A stretch of DNA of 64,000 nt, taken from Alkalihalobacillus sp. FSL W8-0930 (GTDB lineage Bacteria > Bacillota > Bacilli > Bacillales > Bacillaceae_D). Within the stretch, counting starts at the first letter, position 1. Each line of letters begins with the position of its first letter. Position numbers and translations under genes: made by a program. The stretch spans positions 1,736,001-1,800,000 of the forward strand of contig CP150183.1 of NCBI GenBank assembly GCA_037965595.1, in the 5' to 3' direction. Below, piece by piece: positions 51,543 through 59,390 of this stretch. The notes beneath the pieces were generated by a model, which saw only the letters and a program-made list of their open reading frames with translations, was not told where the DNA came from and did no database searches.

Positions 51543-52469
51543 ATGGAGTTTCATTTTCTTGGCACCGGAGCAGGAGTCCCATCGCTTCAGCGAAATGTTA
51601 GCAGTTTAGCGATTCGTTTCTTGCAAGAAAGAGGCGTTCAATGGTTAATTGATTGCGGAGAAGCGACTCAGCATCAAATGATGAAATCGGCCATCTCTCC
51701 TTCAAAAATTGATCGCGTTTTTATTACTCATTTGCATGGGGATCATATTTACGGATTACCTGGTTTTCTTGGCACTCGGTCTTTTCAAGGAGCAACAACC
51801 CCTCTAACCATTTATGGTCCTGAAGGGCTTGAATCGTTTATTCAGACAGCTTTAATGATATCAGGTACGTATCTTAGATATGATCTTCACTTTGTTGAAA
51901 TCTATCATGGCCAAACCATTGACACAGGTTTTGCAACGGTTTCGGTATGTGAATTAAAGCATACAATGAAAAGCTTTGGCTTTCGAATCGAAGAAAAGGA
52001 TAAGCCGGGTGAGTTAGATGTAAGTAAGCTTCAAGCATTACACATTCCACCTGGTCCTATCTATCAAAAGATTAAGCTTGGAGAGACGGTTGTTCTTAAA
52101 GATGGTCGAACAATTGATGGAACAGAATTCATTGGACCTAAACGTAATGGCCGAGTCGTTGTCATTGCAGGAGATACACAACCAACTGATGGTATGGTTA
52201 AGTTTGCGGCTGAAGCAGATGTATTAATTCATGAAGCTACCTTTAGAAGTGGATTAGAGGAGAATGCTCATGAATTTGGACATTCAACGATACAAGATGC
52301 AGCGGAAGTGGCGACTGAGGCAAAAGTAAAACAACTTATTTTAACACATATTAGTTCTCGCTACTTAAATGAAGAAGATGCATTTACAGAAGAAGCGATG
52401 ACTTATTTTAAACAAACATGGATTGCGACCGATTTGTCCATTTTTCATTTAGAAAGATTCCACAGGTGA
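51543..52469 (+). CDS. rnz: Ribonuclease Z
   Basis: The zinc endonuclease matures the 3' end of tRNAs that lack an encoded CCA. The 308-residue metallo-beta-lactamase protein has LGTGAGVPSLQRNVSS at the start, the metal motif ITHLHGDHIYGLPGF, and conserved ELKHTMKSFGFRIEE, AGDTQPTD and LILTHISSRY segments with further metal ligands. cca, which adds the missing CCA, is also in this window. Confidence 0.95.
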   Translation: MEFHFLGTGAGVPSLQRNVSSLAIRFLQERGVQWLIDCGEATQHQMMKSAISPSKIDRVFITHLHGDHIYGLPGFLGTRSFQGATTPLTIYGPEGLESFIQTALMISGTYLRYDLHFVEIYHGQTIDTGFATVSVCELKHTMKSFGFRIEEKDKPGELDVSKLQALHIPPGPIYQKIKLGETVVLKDGRTIDGTEFIGPKRNGRVVVIAGDTQPTDGMVKFAAEADVLIHEATFRSGLEENAHEFGHSTIQDAAEVATEAKVKQLILTHISSRYLNEEDAFTEEAMTYFKQTWIATDLSIFHLERFHR

Positions 52470-52497
52470 GGATTGCAAGCTTGTAGGAGGAGTAAGA

Positions 52498-52839
52498 ATG
52501 ATTGAACGCAGTTTAGAGGAAATAACTAGCCGCATCGAGAGCAAGGAAGACGTCATTGTATTTATTCATACGCCTTTATGCGGAACATGTAAGTATGTAG
52601 CAAATATGCTTCAAATTCTTGAAGAATCATACGAAGCACTTACGATTGACCAACTAAATATCAATCAATATCCTACGTTTGCGCAAACATGGCAGATAAA
52701 AAGTGTTCCATGCTTGCTCGTCTTTCAAAAGGGGCTTGGGGTTTGTAGACAATATTCATTTCCGTCTATAGCGGATGTATACAAAATCCTTCAACCTTAT
52801 CTTTCATCAACTCAGAAGACTAAAATTAAAGGAGAGTGA
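52498..52839 (+). CDS. Thioredoxin-like protein (CGTC)
   Basis: The 113-residue single-domain protein has the redox motif IHTPLCGTCKYVANM near residue 25 and the cis-proline segment SVPCLLVF near residue 77, so it folds like thioredoxin. CGTC with a threonine in place of the usual proline is uncommon for a general thioredoxin. Its start follows TAGGAGGAG. It heads a run of three thiol-redox genes with brxA and the TlpA-like gene. Confidence 0.86.
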   Translation: MIERSLEEITSRIESKEDVIVFIHTPLCGTCKYVANMLQILEESYEALTIDQLNINQYPTFAQTWQIKSVPCLLVFQKGLGVCRQYSFPSIADVYKILQPYLSSTQKTKIKGE

Positions 52840-52843
52840 CAAC

Positions 52844-53284
52844 ATGTCAATGCATTATGATGAATATATGAGACAAGTCGTTATACCAATGAGAAAAGAA
52901 TTAACAGAGAATGGGTTCAAAGAGCTTCTTACGGATGAAGATGTTGACTCGTATATGGAGCAAGCCGAAGGAACAACACTTGTTGTAATTAACTCTGTTT
53001 GTGGATGTGCTGCTGGACTTGCGCGACCATCTGCGGTTACGTCGCTTTTACATGACCATACTCCGGATCATTTGGTTACAGTATTTGCAGGTCAGGACCG
53101 AGAAGCGACTGCAAAAATGCGCTCGTATTTAACTGATGTCCCGCCCTCATCTCCATCGATGGCGTTACTTAAAGGAAAAGAACTCGTTCATTTCATTCCT
53201 AGAGAACAGATTGAAGGACAGGAGCCTGAGACAATTATTCGTAATTTAGCCCTAGCTTACAACGAACATTGTCAAGAAGCTTAA
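52844..53284 (+). CDS. brxA: Bacilliredoxin (BrxA/BrxB family)
   Basis: The bacilliredoxin removes bacillithiol from S-bacillithiolated proteins. ATG 52844, four bases after the previous stop, with AAAGGAGAG upstream, gives 146 residues. The family motif CGC is in VVINSVCGCAAGLARPS. The wording is closer to BrxA (YphP) than I can separate from BrxB (YqiW). Bacillithiol synthesis genes bshA and bshB1 are 30 kb away in this window. It is the middle gene of the redox run. Confidence 0.93.
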   Translation: MSMHYDEYMRQVVIPMRKELTENGFKELLTDEDVDSYMEQAEGTTLVVINSVCGCAAGLARPSAVTSLLHDHTPDHLVTVFAGQDREATAKMRSYLTDVPPSSPSMALLKGKELVHFIPREQIEGQEPETIIRNLALAYNEHCQEA

Positions 53285-53286
53285 TC

Positions 53287-53706
53287 ATGAAGCAAGCTTC
53301 AAACTTTTCATTACGTCACGCAATTACAGAGGATGAATATACATTATCGTCCTACTTGGGTAAGGCGGTCATGCTAACGTTTTGGACAAGCTGGTGTCCG
53401 GATTCTCGGGTAGATCTTTCCCTTAAGCAAAGATTGTATCAATCTATGGATTATTCCAAACTTGAAATGCTTATGATTAATGTGACAGGGAGAGAACGAA
53501 TTAATAACGTAGGAGACTTCGTTAAGGAGCAGGGGTATACGTTTCCTGTTTTGCTTGACGATGGACGAACCGTTTACGATCAATTTAAATGTGCAGGAGT
53601 CCCAACTACGGTCTGCATTGATGCAGATGGTCAAATTGTTGCTACATTAGGCGAACAAGCTTCATTTCAAGATGTAACAAATGCACTTGCTACCTTGTTA
53701 ACTTAA
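53287..53706 (+). CDS. TlpA-like thioredoxin-fold protein with CPDS site
   Basis: The 139-residue protein has a thioredoxin fold of the TlpA/ResA/AhpC-TSA kind: FWTSWCPDSRVDL at the site, a MINVTGRERINNVGDFVKEQGYTFPVLLDD insert, and cis-proline in GVPTTVCIDADGQ. The redox motif is CPDS, so the resolving cysteine is replaced by serine. There is no signal peptide, so it acts in the cytosol. It starts just after the brxA stop with little ribosome binding site, implying coupling. A monothiol partner of bacillithiol is possible. Confidence 0.82.
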   Translation: MKQASNFSLRHAITEDEYTLSSYLGKAVMLTFWTSWCPDSRVDLSLKQRLYQSMDYSKLEMLMINVTGRERINNVGDFVKEQGYTFPVLLDDGRTVYDQFKCAGVPTTVCIDADGQIVATLGEQASFQDVTNALATLLT

Positions 53707-53720
53707 TAGCAATAAAAAAG

Positions 53721-53993
53721 TTTTGGACCTAACTAAATTAATGAGAAAATGGCGAATGATTCTATAACTGAATCATTCGCCATTTGTGCTTTCAATATTT
53801 TTTGTTGTAAAACGAGCGGAAGGAGAACCCGAGACTCCTACAGAACAGAACGTGGTGAAGACACTGTAGCGGCGATTTTACCGCAAAGGGGCTGAGGCCG
53901 TTCCCGCAGGTGCGAGGGATTCTCCTGTAGCGGATTTGGTGCTATGTTCGTGTTTGGCTATCCACATTAAATTTCTGTCCCAGCCTATTTTTT
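53721..53993 (+). repeat. Intergenic repeat, copy C, longest copy
   Basis: About 270 bases with the 14-bp hairpin (53749-53783), then the GC-rich body with AACGAGCGGAAGGAGAACCC, GTGGTGAAGACACTG, GGGGCTGAGGCCGTTCCCGC and GAGGGATTCTCCTGTAGCGGAT, and the end CTGTCCCAGCC (53975-53985) followed by seven T. It matches copy A in inverse orientation. Within the body GGAGAACCC and GGATTCTCC are inverted arms. Confidence 0.85.
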
Positions 53994-54054
53994 TGTACTC
54001 AATCTCATGTTTTATCCGAATTTTCTTTTAAACTAGGCTTAACACACTAGCAAC

Positions 54055-54777
54055 CTAAGGACGAACCCCGTAAAAGATAACCGTTCCAAGCTGCTTTAGG
54101 TTAGGGTATGCGCTTTGGCGATAGAGTTCCACTACATGCTCGCGGTTATAAGGAACCCGGTTTAAGTGGAAACGGTGTCTGCCTTCCTCTACATCCACAA
54201 CAAGGTAGGAGGCAAGTGGGTGACCATCAAATGGAAGACCTACACTCCCTGTATTAACAACACTCTTACCATGTAATGATCGAACATATGGAATATGAGT
54301 GTGTCCATAAATATAAATATCGGCTTCATCTTTTTGCATGATCTCATTTTCAATCGCTTCAGTGTCATCCACATTAACAACATCATACAAACTACTAGGA
54401 GTAGCGTGAAATGCATGAATAATAGAATCAAGTTCATCCAAAACAAACTCTTCTGGCAGATTCTTTAGATACGAAAGGTCTTCTTCAGACAATCGTTGTA
54501 ACGTCCAATTACGTTCTTCGTTTAATAGCTCCTTGGCTTCTTCCGGGAAATCACCGTCTCGGAATCCGTCAGTTAACCATTCATCAGCGTTTCCTTTGAT
54601 CACTTCTGCATTGTCCAACCCTTGTATTAATTCAAGTACGCGTTTGGGCTCCGGACCTCTAAAGCAGAGATCACCCAGTATGTAGATTTTGTCGATTTCT
54701 TGTTGATTTAATTCATTTAAAACGGCCTCAAGTGCGGTCGCGTTTCCATGAATATCTGATAAAAAAGCAAGTCTCAT
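54055..54777 (-). CDS. Calcineurin-like metallophosphoesterase
   Basis: The 240-residue protein has the family metal motifs in order: LSDIHGNATAL, LGDLCFRGPEP, KGNADEW (in place of GNHD/E), and YGHTHIPYV. These fit YfcE/MJ0936-type phosphodiesterases. Substrate cannot be told. Two start codons are adjacent (54780, 54777); AGGAGGT fits the second better. It is divergent from the cvfC-like gene. Confidence 0.88.
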   Translation of the reverse strand: MRLAFLSDIHGNATALEAVLNELNQQEIDKIYILGDLCFRGPEPKRVLELIQGLDNAEVIKGNADEWLTDGFRDGDFPEEAKELLNEERNWTLQRLSEEDLSYLKNLPEEFVLDELDSIIHAFHATPSSLYDVVNVDDTEAIENEIMQKDEADIYIYGHTHIPYVRSLHGKSVVNTGSVGLPFDGHPLASYLVVDVEEGRHRFHLNRVPYNREHVVELYRQSAYPNLKQLGTVIFYGVRP

Positions 54778-54856
54778 CATATTACCTCCTTTTTTTTATA
54801 GTGTAACAGAGTTTCCAAAAAAAAGCGTGTACAAACCTGTTGCTTGAGGGGCTTCA

Positions 54857-54886
54857 TTGTTCGACTACATAAATATATGTTAAAAT
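54857..54886 (+). promoter_or_regulatory. Promoter of the cvfC-ydbST run
   Basis: TTGTTC (54857-54862) and TAAAAT (54881-54886) are 18 bases apart, 35 bases before the gene at 54921. This is a sigma-A type; no SigW-type pair is seen here. Confidence 0.55.
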
Positions 54887-54920
54887 CAGGCTGTAAAGCG
54901 TGTAAAAGGAGGAAGCAGTT

Positions 54921-56042
54921 ATGAAAATTATTTCTATTGAACCAACACCTAGTCCAAATACAATGAAGCTAATTGTAAGTGAGCACTTGAGAGGTGGGTC
55001 TAAGAATACATACAACAAGTCCAATTACGAGGATGCACCTGAAATCATTAAAGCGATGTTTGAAATAGAAGGTGTTAAATCTGTTTATCATGTTGCAGAT
55101 TTCCTAGCAATTGATCGTCATCCAAAGGTAGATTGGAAATCAATTTTGCCTAAAGTACGTGAAGTATTTGGAGAAGAAGGACAAGCTGACTCAAACCAAC
55201 AAGCTTCTCTTGATGGGTTTGGCGAGGTAACGGTTCAGCTTCAATTGTTTAAAGGAATTCCGATGCAAATTAAGTTAACAGATGGAGAACAAGAAGTAAG
55301 GCATGGACTCCCTGATCGGTTTGCTCAGGCTGTAGCAGCTGCACAAAAACCAGAGGATAATGTGGTTATGGAGAGAAAATGGCAGGACCATGGCGTTCGT
55401 TACGGCGAATTACAGACGATCGCTTCAGATGTGGCGGAAGAAGTAGCTGCGGCTTATTCAGAAAAACGTCTAGATGCATTAGTGAAACAAGCAACATCTA
55501 CAGATGAGACGGAGTCAAAAGCGCTTCTAGACCGTTACACGGTTACACTTGATATGCTAGATGTAGAGGATTGGCGAGAACGCTATGCGGCGCTTGATCA
55601 AATGGATCCGAAACCATCTGATTTACCAGTACTTGAAAAAGCGCTTCGTGATGAAAAGGCATCAATTCGCAGATTAGCTGTCGTTTATATTGGAATGCTA
55701 GAAGAGGAGAACATTCTTCCTTATTTAGTGGAAGCATTAAACGATCCATCGATTACTGTAAGACGAACGGCTGGAGATTGCGTGTCTGATCTAGGAGATC
55801 CAGCTGCTATTCCTGCAATGATTGAGTCCCTTCAAGATAAAAGTAAGCTGGTTCGATGGAGAGCAGCGATGTTTTTATACGAAGAGGGAGATGAAACAGC
55901 CATAGAAGCATTAAAAGGAGCAGAATCTGATCCGGAATTCGAAGTCGCCCTACAAGCTAAAATGGCCTTAGAACGTATTGAAGGCGGAGAAGAAGCAAAA
56001 GGCTCCGTTTGGAAGCAAATGACGGAAGCGCGTAACCAATAG
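54921..56042 (+). CDS. CvfC-like protein: Nfu N-domain plus HEAT repeats
   Basis: The 373-residue protein starts with a NifU/Nfu N-terminal-like domain of about 90 residues (IEPTPSPNTMKLIVS, GVKSVYHVADFLAIDRHPKVDW) and has HEAT repeats from about residue 230 (YIGMLEEENILPYLVEALNDPSITVRRTAGDCVSDLGDPAAIPAMIESLQDKSK in pieces). It corresponds to the conserved virulence factor C family (B. subtilis YpgR). No catalytic cysteine pair of Nfu is present, so scaffold activity for Fe-S clusters is not implied. AAAGGAGGAAG precedes the ATG. Confidence 0.87.
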   Translation: MKIISIEPTPSPNTMKLIVSEHLRGGSKNTYNKSNYEDAPEIIKAMFEIEGVKSVYHVADFLAIDRHPKVDWKSILPKVREVFGEEGQADSNQQASLDGFGEVTVQLQLFKGIPMQIKLTDGEQEVRHGLPDRFAQAVAAAQKPEDNVVMERKWQDHGVRYGELQTIASDVAEEVAAAYSEKRLDALVKQATSTDETESKALLDRYTVTLDMLDVEDWRERYAALDQMDPKPSDLPVLEKALRDEKASIRRLAVVYIGMLEEENILPYLVEALNDPSITVRRTAGDCVSDLGDPAAIPAMIESLQDKSKLVRWRAAMFLYEEGDETAIEALKGAESDPEFEVALQAKMALERIEGGEEAKGSVWKQMTEARNQ

Positions 56043-56053
56043 GAGGAACAAAC

Positions 56054-56278
56054 ATGTCAATTGAAGAGCAGCTATTAAAGGAATTTGAAGAGAAACAAAT
56101 GAAAGATTTAATTGAAATGATGGAGGACGCAAAATCAGGTCATTTAAAGGAAGTAGAGCTGGTTGAATCGATTGGACTGCTCTATGATCAAGAATTAAAT
56201 CAACTACTTCTTACATGGTTAAAGGAACAAGGAGTTGAGTTGATTTACGTTACAGATGATGAAGAGGAAGAAGAGTAA
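56054..56278 (+). CDS. Small sigma region 1.1-like protein
   Basis: The 74-residue acidic protein has MKDLIEMMEDAKSGHLKEVELVESIG, then LLLTWLKEQGVELIYVTDDEEEEE. The pattern of a leucine-rich helix, a K/R-x-G-x-L turn, and EQGVELI followed by an acidic tail resembles the N-terminal region 1.1 of primary sigma factors (SigA also has EQGVELIS). It lacks all other sigma domains. It stands between the cvfC-like gene and ydbS, and its TAA overlaps the ydbS ATG by one base. Function is unknown. Confidence 0.72.
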   Translation: MSIEEQLLKEFEEKQMKDLIEMMEDAKSGHLKEVELVESIGLLYDQELNQLLLTWLKEQGVELIYVTDDEEEEE

Positions 56279-56754
56279 TGAGGGAGGAACCCACACAGCG
56301 TCTTTCAAAACAATCTATTACCATTTGGCGAATCCAACGCAGCTTGGAAGGGTTCATTCTTGTTCTTTTGCCAATTATCTATGGTGTGGTTCTGCAATAT
56401 GTAGATTGGCCTGTTTGGATATTAACGATCCTTCTCGTAATCTTAGTTCTTTATTTTATCGCTTTTGTCTTAATTTGGCCTCCTATTCAATGGAGACGAT
56501 TTCGCTATCAGGTGCTTGAGCAAGAAATAGACATCGTTCAAGGAGTGCTCATTGTCAGACGTACGCTCGTTCCAATGACACGCATTCAGCATGTGGAAAC
56601 AGAACAAGGTCCAATTTTAAGACGATACAAAATGGCTTCTGTCGAAATCCAAACCGCAGCTACCACTCATCGGATTCCAGTGTTACCAATCGAAGAAGCT
56701 GATCAATTGCGTGATCAAATTGCGCGATTAGCGGCGGTGGCTATAGATGAATGA
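56278..56754 (+). CDS. ydbS: Bacterial PH-domain membrane protein YdbS
   Basis: The 158-residue protein has two transmembrane helices (FILVLLPIIYGVVLQYVDW and ILTILLVILVLYFIAFVLIW) and a bacterial PH (DUF304/bPH2) domain after them (YQVLEQEIDIVQGVLIVRRTLVPMTRIQHVE). In B. subtilis YdbS and YdbT together give resistance to some membrane-active bacteriocins. It overlaps ydbT by 8 bases. Confidence 0.9.
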   Translation: MREEPTQRLSKQSITIWRIQRSLEGFILVLLPIIYGVVLQYVDWPVWILTILLVILVLYFIAFVLIWPPIQWRRFRYQVLEQEIDIVQGVLIVRRTLVPMTRIQHVETEQGPILRRYKMASVEIQTAATTHRIPVLPIEEADQLRDQIARLAAVAIDE

Positions 56755-58222
56755 CCTAAAGCGACTACATCCTGCAGCGATGCTTATTTCGTTAATCGCT
56801 GCAGTTAAAAGCTCTATTATACCTATCATCGGATCCGTCGTCATTGGATTTGCAAATTCAAATCCATTTTTAAAATATGTATGGATCGCTATATTGGCAT
56901 TTGCAATCATAAGCTCATTTTTAAGTTGGGTAACGTTTTATTACAAATTAGATAACGGGGAACTTTATGTTCAAAAAGGAATCTTTGTAAAAAAGAAACG
57001 GTATATTCAACGGCAACGCGTCCAAAGTATTGATGTAAAAGCGGGGGTCCTCCAACGTTTGTTTGGAATGGTTGGCGTAGACATTGAAACGGCTGGAGGA
57101 TCGTCTGAAGCTGAGGCGCATTTGAGTGCCATTACAAAAGAAGAGGCAGAAGCAATCCGTAAAGAGCTATTAGGTAAAGAGTCTAGCCGCATGAGAATGA
57201 ACGAGGAGCTTGAAGGTTATGAGGAATCAGGAGAAGAAGAGATTGTAGAAGAAGGTCCAACATTTACTTGGAAGTTAGGTACAGAACGGCTTGTCGCAGC
57301 GGCCATGACCTCCAGTGGGGTAGGGTTAATCTTTTCGGCGGTTGGTGCGTTATTTACTCAATTTTATCAATTTATACCTGATGTATGGTTAGATCAATCA
57401 TTAGGGTTTGTGACAAGTGTGGGACTTTCATCGATATTAGCAATTACAGGCATTGTTTTTCTGGCTTTGCTTGTTTCATGGGCGATATCCTGTGTGATTA
57501 CCATCTTAAAGTATGGTGGGTTTCAAATTGAACAGTATGAGAAAGAACTTGTTATCACAAGAGGATTGCTTGAGAGACGCCAATTAACCTTACAAGTCAA
57601 TCGAATCACAAGTGTACGACTTGTTCGAAACCTCTTGCGTCAGCCACTAGGCTTTGTGTCTGTATATGTAGAAAGCGCAGGTGGGGGATCAAAGGATGAA
57701 CAAGCATCCACACTTCTGATTCCGATCCTAAAAGACTCAGATTTAAAGGACGTTTTGGCTGACATATTACCAGAGTATTCGTTTGAACGAGAGTATCGTC
57801 CTTTGCCTATTCGAGCGCTTTGGAAGATGATCACCCAAGCATTTATTGTTCCAGTTGTTGTAACTGCAATCGCTTCGTATTTTTTCTTTCCATACGGACT
57901 GTTTGGACTGATGTTTCTAATCGTTACCATTCCGTTTGCCTGGTTCACATTTAAAGCAGGGGGATCAGGAGCTGGGGATCATTATGTCTGGTTAAGATAT
58001 CGTGAAATCAGCCTAATTGAAGTGATTGCGCCTAGGTGGAAAGTTCAAGCAGCAGAGAAGCAAGTATCTGTTATACAGAAATTCCAAGGACTTTCTACCT
58101 TTAAAATCACCGTTCAATCTAGCTTGTCAGGAAAATCATTTCATTTAGCAAACTTGACTGATAAACAAGCAGATCACCTTCTAGCTTGGTATTCTCGCAT
58201 ACACAAAAAGGATGAGCACTAA
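56747..58222 (+). CDS. ydbT: Bacterial PH-domain membrane protein YdbT
   Basis: The 491-residue protein has three PH-like DUF304 units separated by pairs of membrane helices. The first unit contains DNGELYVQKGIFVKKKRYIQRQRVQSIDV, the second EKELVITRGLLERRQLTLQVNRITSVRL, the third RYREISLIEVIAPRWKVQAAEKQ. Membrane segments include TSVGLSSILAITGIVFLALL and ALWKMITQAFIVPVVVTAIASYFFF. It forms a pair with ydbS. In B. subtilis ydbST belongs to the SigW regulon, but no such promoter is seen directly before it here. Confidence 0.9.
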   Translation: MNDLKRLHPAAMLISLIAAVKSSIIPIIGSVVIGFANSNPFLKYVWIAILAFAIISSFLSWVTFYYKLDNGELYVQKGIFVKKKRYIQRQRVQSIDVKAGVLQRLFGMVGVDIETAGGSSEAEAHLSAITKEEAEAIRKELLGKESSRMRMNEELEGYEESGEEEIVEEGPTFTWKLGTERLVAAAMTSSGVGLIFSAVGALFTQFYQFIPDVWLDQSLGFVTSVGLSSILAITGIVFLALLVSWAISCVITILKYGGFQIEQYEKELVITRGLLERRQLTLQVNRITSVRLVRNLLRQPLGFVSVYVESAGGGSKDEQASTLLIPILKDSDLKDVLADILPEYSFEREYRPLPIRALWKMITQAFIVPVVVTAIASYFFFPYGLFGLMFLIVTIPFAWFTFKAGGSGAGDHYVWLRYREISLIEVIAPRWKVQAAEKQVSVIQKFQGLSTFKITVQSSLSGKSFHLANLTDKQADHLLAWYSRIHKKDEH

Positions 58223-58235
58223 GCTCATCCTTTTT
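58205..58235. terminator. Bidirectional terminator at the ydbT end
   Basis: AAAAAGGATGAG (58205-58216) and CTCATCCTTTTT (58224-58235) pair perfectly over 12 bp with a seven-base loop. It overlaps the ydbT stop codon and separates ydbT from the convergent minus-strand gene. Confidence 0.88.
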
Positions 58236-58248
58236 ATGTAGTTCTTCC

Positions 58249-59247
58249 TTATTTTGAGAATGCGTTTGAGTAAAAGACAACGGAGCGTTTACCGGCGTCT
58301 GTCGTAAATTCAAAGCGATCATATATCTCATCTTCTTTGTCTTTAAATAAAGTCCGTTCAAAATGATGTTGGACAAGGACATATTGGTCAGGTGCGGTAA
58401 ATGTTAAAAAACTAACTCCTTTAAATGAAGTTGTATCCTGACTACCAAGTAATTGATGGAGAAGAGCATTGTGACAATGAACTAAGTCATCTTCTGACAT
58501 ATCGAATGAAGATAAGCTATGCTTAAATGCTTGTAAGGCTGCTGGTTCTAGCTCATGCTTCCAGATATAAAATGGATTAAATTGCTGTTCATCCATATAA
58601 AAAATGTCGCCTTCCTTAGCTGTAAAACGCTGTCCTTCGTGACTCACAAAAATTCCATTAGCCTCATACGTTCCTTTGTACCAAGAGGAATGGTGGTTCC
58701 ATGTAAATTCAAAGGTTGATCCGGATAGCGGCAAAATTTCCCCTTGCTCATTCACAAAATAAAAGGAAGATTCATTTGATTGAAGCGTGTATTTAGCTAA
58801 AGATTCTGAAGGAGCTTCTACTGGCTTCTGACTTCGATCAGCTCGTTGCTTCATGGGTTTTAATTTGTTCATATACTGCTCAAGTGTAAGCAATAGTTTT
58901 TCCTTGCCGTTCGGATTCTGTTTAAGCTGTTGATACAATGTACGTAATCCTGAAGCGATAGATTGAGAAAATGTCTCCTGTTCCATACTCGATGGAGCCA
59001 GTTCAATTCTTGAACCAGGAATGACAGTTACTTGTGATTCTTTAAATTTCATTCTATTTACATTAATTTGGCCTTCACTAAACATACTTTCTGGCAAAGA
59101 GAGAACTGAATCAATTCGAACTTCTCCTTTCCAAGGTCGTTTTGGTTCAGTAATCACATTAAGTAATTCACCAATGTACGTTCCATCTAATCCTTCATCT
59201 ACAATCACTGTTTTTCCAATTGCTTTGTGTGCCTGTATTCGATCCAT
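58249..59247 (-). CDS. Uncharacterised protein, possibly DUF2777
   Basis: The 332-residue soluble protein has an N-terminal beta-rich domain of about 90 residues (GKTVIVDEGLDGTYIGELLNVITEPKRPWKGEVRI), a helical linker (LRTLYQQLKQNPNGKEKLLLTLEQYM) and a larger C-terminal domain that begins with SSFYFVNEQGEILPL and contains TWNHHSSWYKGTY. I cannot name it with certainty; DUF2777 is a guess. ATG 59247 with AAGGTGAGG upstream is the likely start. Confidence 0.72.
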   Translation of the reverse strand: MDRIQAHKAIGKTVIVDEGLDGTYIGELLNVITEPKRPWKGEVRIDSVLSLPESMFSEGQINVNRMKFKESQVTVIPGSRIELAPSSMEQETFSQSIASGLRTLYQQLKQNPNGKEKLLLTLEQYMNKLKPMKQRADRSQKPVEAPSESLAKYTLQSNESSFYFVNEQGEILPLSGSTFEFTWNHHSSWYKGTYEANGIFVSHEGQRFTAKEGDIFYMDEQQFNPFYIWKHELEPAALQAFKHSLSSFDMSEDDLVHCHNALLHQLLGSQDTTSFKGVSFLTFTAPDQYVLVQHHFERTLFKDKEDEIYDRFEFTTDAGKRSVVFYSNAFSK

Positions 59248-59345
59248 GGCCACCCTCACCTTTTCAACACGTTAATACGTACGTTTTTTCCGTTTCTAAG
59301 TATAATCTATTATGACAACTGCAAGCCAAATTCGCAAGAGAGAAC

Positions 59346-59388
59346 AAAAAAAACACGATAAAGCCGTAAAGGTTTAATCGTGTTTTTT
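59346..59388 (-). terminator. Terminator of the telA pair
   Basis: AACACGAT and ATCGTGTT arms (about 59353-59360 and 59374-59381), extended outward by A/T runs and inward by AAGCC/GGTTT with a mismatch and one G-U, form a long stem with T-runs on both strands. Confidence 0.8.
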
Positions 59389-59390
59389 CG

